Shown in pieces: positions 63,259 to 64,000 of a DNA stretch of 64,000 nucleotides (position 1 is the stretch's first letter; every line of letters starts with the position of its first letter). The stretch covers positions 62,001-126,000 of the forward strand of contig CACOMI010000003.1 of the NCBI GenBank assembly GCA_902628275.1. Reading direction: 5' to 3'. Both the position numbers and the translations under genes were made by a program. A model generated the notes under the pieces. It made no database searches. It had not been told where the DNA came from and saw only the letters and a list, made by a program, of their open reading frames with translations. This stretch comes from an uncultured Pelagibacteraceae bacterium (GTDB lineage Bacteria; Pseudomonadota; Alphaproteobacteria; Pelagibacterales; Pelagibacteraceae).

Positions 63259-63987
63259 TTAATTTTTATAATCTGGTTCTTCTTTATCTAAAATTAATTT
63301 TATTTGATCAAGATGTAATTTTGCTAAATCAATTGGATAGTTTGCAGTTTCTTGAGCTGTTTTTTCAGCAACATCTTCGCTGACTATATTTAATTCTTGA
63401 TTTGAGGCTAAAGCAGTTAAATAAGTTTCTGCTGCTTTTTCGAAATAATATAAATAATTAAAACCTTCTGCAACTGTCTGTCCTGTTGTAATAATTCCAT
63501 GGTTAGCAAGTAACATATGTTGTTTGTTTCCTAAAGCACTAGCCATCTTCATAGCCTCATCCTCAAATCCTAATCCTCCAAATTCATTATAAACTGAGAC
63601 TCTATTATAAAATATCATAGTATTTTGATCTATAGGTTTCATTATTGGATCTTTTAATGTTGATAATGCTGTTGCATACTTTGAATGACAATGAAAAATA
63701 CATTTTGCATGTGGAATTTTTTGATGTATTGCACCATGAATACTAATTGCTGTAGGATCAATTAAATTAGGCTTATTCTTTAGTTCATTAATATTTTCTT
63801 TAGTCACTAAAATTAAATCACTAGCTTTAATTTGACTAAAATGTATGCCAGCTTTATTGACGTAAAAATCTGTTGAGGAGCCTGGAATGCAGGCACTAAA
63901 ATGGTTTGCAACACCCTCGTGCATATTTAATCTTGCAGTCCATCTAAAAGTAGCAGCTAAATCTTTTTGTAATTCGGTTATTTCCAT
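63259..63987 (-). CDS. Class II aldolase/adducin family protein
   Basis: A 242-residue member of the zinc-dependent class II aldolase fold (AraD/FucA relatives). The N-terminal block is TARLNMHEGVANHFSACIPG. The zinc histidines are His99 and His101 in CIFHCHSKYATALS, with a further His in LLANHGIITTG. The family includes aldolases, epimerases and decarboxylases, so the reaction is not assignable. It is first in the five-gene minus-strand operon; 13 nt remain to the window edge, so an upstream gene or promoter is not visible. Confidence 0.87.
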   Translation of the reverse strand: MEITELQKDLAATFRWTARLNMHEGVANHFSACIPGSSTDFYVNKAGIHFSQIKASDLILVTKENINELKNKPNLIDPTAISIHGAIHQKIPHAKCIFHCHSKYATALSTLKDPIMKPIDQNTMIFYNRVSVYNEFGGLGFEDEAMKMASALGNKQHMLLANHGIITTGQTVAEGFNYLYYFEKAAETYLTALASNQELNIVSEDVAEKTAQETANYPIDLAKLHLDQIKLILDKEEPDYKN

Positions 63988-64000
63988 TTTTGTTAAATTA

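Overview
The window looks like a streamlined alphaproteobacterium of the SAR11 clade (Pelagibacterales, 'Candidatus Pelagibacter' type). The DNA is very AT-rich and spacers are very short. Start and stop codons repeatedly overlap (ATGA or 1-8 nt), promoters and terminators are few, and the repertoire is the usual SAR11 one: pyruvate phosphate dikinase, ThyX, HflKC-DegP, several amino-acid/peptide ABC systems, many 2-oxoglutarate dioxygenases and DMT-family transporters. There is also a circularly permuted (two-piece type) tmRNA, characteristic of Alphaproteobacteria. The lineage is inferred from gene content and style; no 16S gene is present.

Layout. 1-5.7 kb: glyQ-glyS-ppdK on the plus strand. 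5.67-7.69 kb: a small island of five unrecognised genes lying between two copies of a 25-bp direct repeat. The right copy is the 3' end of the permuted tmRNA gene ssrA, which is read on the minus strand (about 7668-7925, tag ANESYALAA). 7.97-14.3 kb: thyX, a convergent mrp, then hflK-hflC-DUF2065-degP-miaA. 14.3-17.7 kb: ilvB-ilvN-ilvC for branched-chain amino-acid synthesis. 17.8-23.0 kb: a dipeptide/oligopeptide ABC importer with a fused double ATPase. 23.1-30.1 kb: leuA directly followed by the rod-shape operon mreB-mreC-mreD-mrdA-rodA. 30.1-34.5 kb: a run of oxidoreductases (D-amino-acid-dehydrogenase-like, D-2-hydroxyacid dehydrogenase, HDAC-like amidohydrolase, MsrB) with a DMT permease. 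Glutaredoxin and a DUF2805 protein oppose it.

35-50 kb is a transport region: a LysE exporter behind a terminator-like hairpin, a complete HAAT-type importer with SBP, an AzlC/AzlD pair, a CsiD/GlaH-type glutarate 2-hydroxylase, a ProC-like reductase, a second full HAAT importer, a tiny membrane peptide, an MFS permease, and a convergent SBP. 50-64 kb is catabolic and mostly minus strand. One operon holds an LLM flavin monooxygenase, a TPP enzyme, an AA_synth/DUF1185 protein, an alpha/beta hydrolase and an aldehyde dehydrogenase. It is followed by an IPNS-like dioxygenase, tandem DMT permeases and a ureohydrolase. The last operon holds a class II aldolase, a hotdog thioesterase, a TauD-like dioxygenase, a PhnZ/TmpB-type HD oxygenase and a GMC oxidoreductase.

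The most interesting items are the ssrA-seated mini-island with tandem 11-bp repeats at both ends, the TauD + PhnZ-like HD oxygenase operon (a candidate oxidative phosphonate or related pathway with an unusual partner), the LLM/TPP/DUF1185 catabolic operon, and several tiny translationally coupled membrane ORFs.
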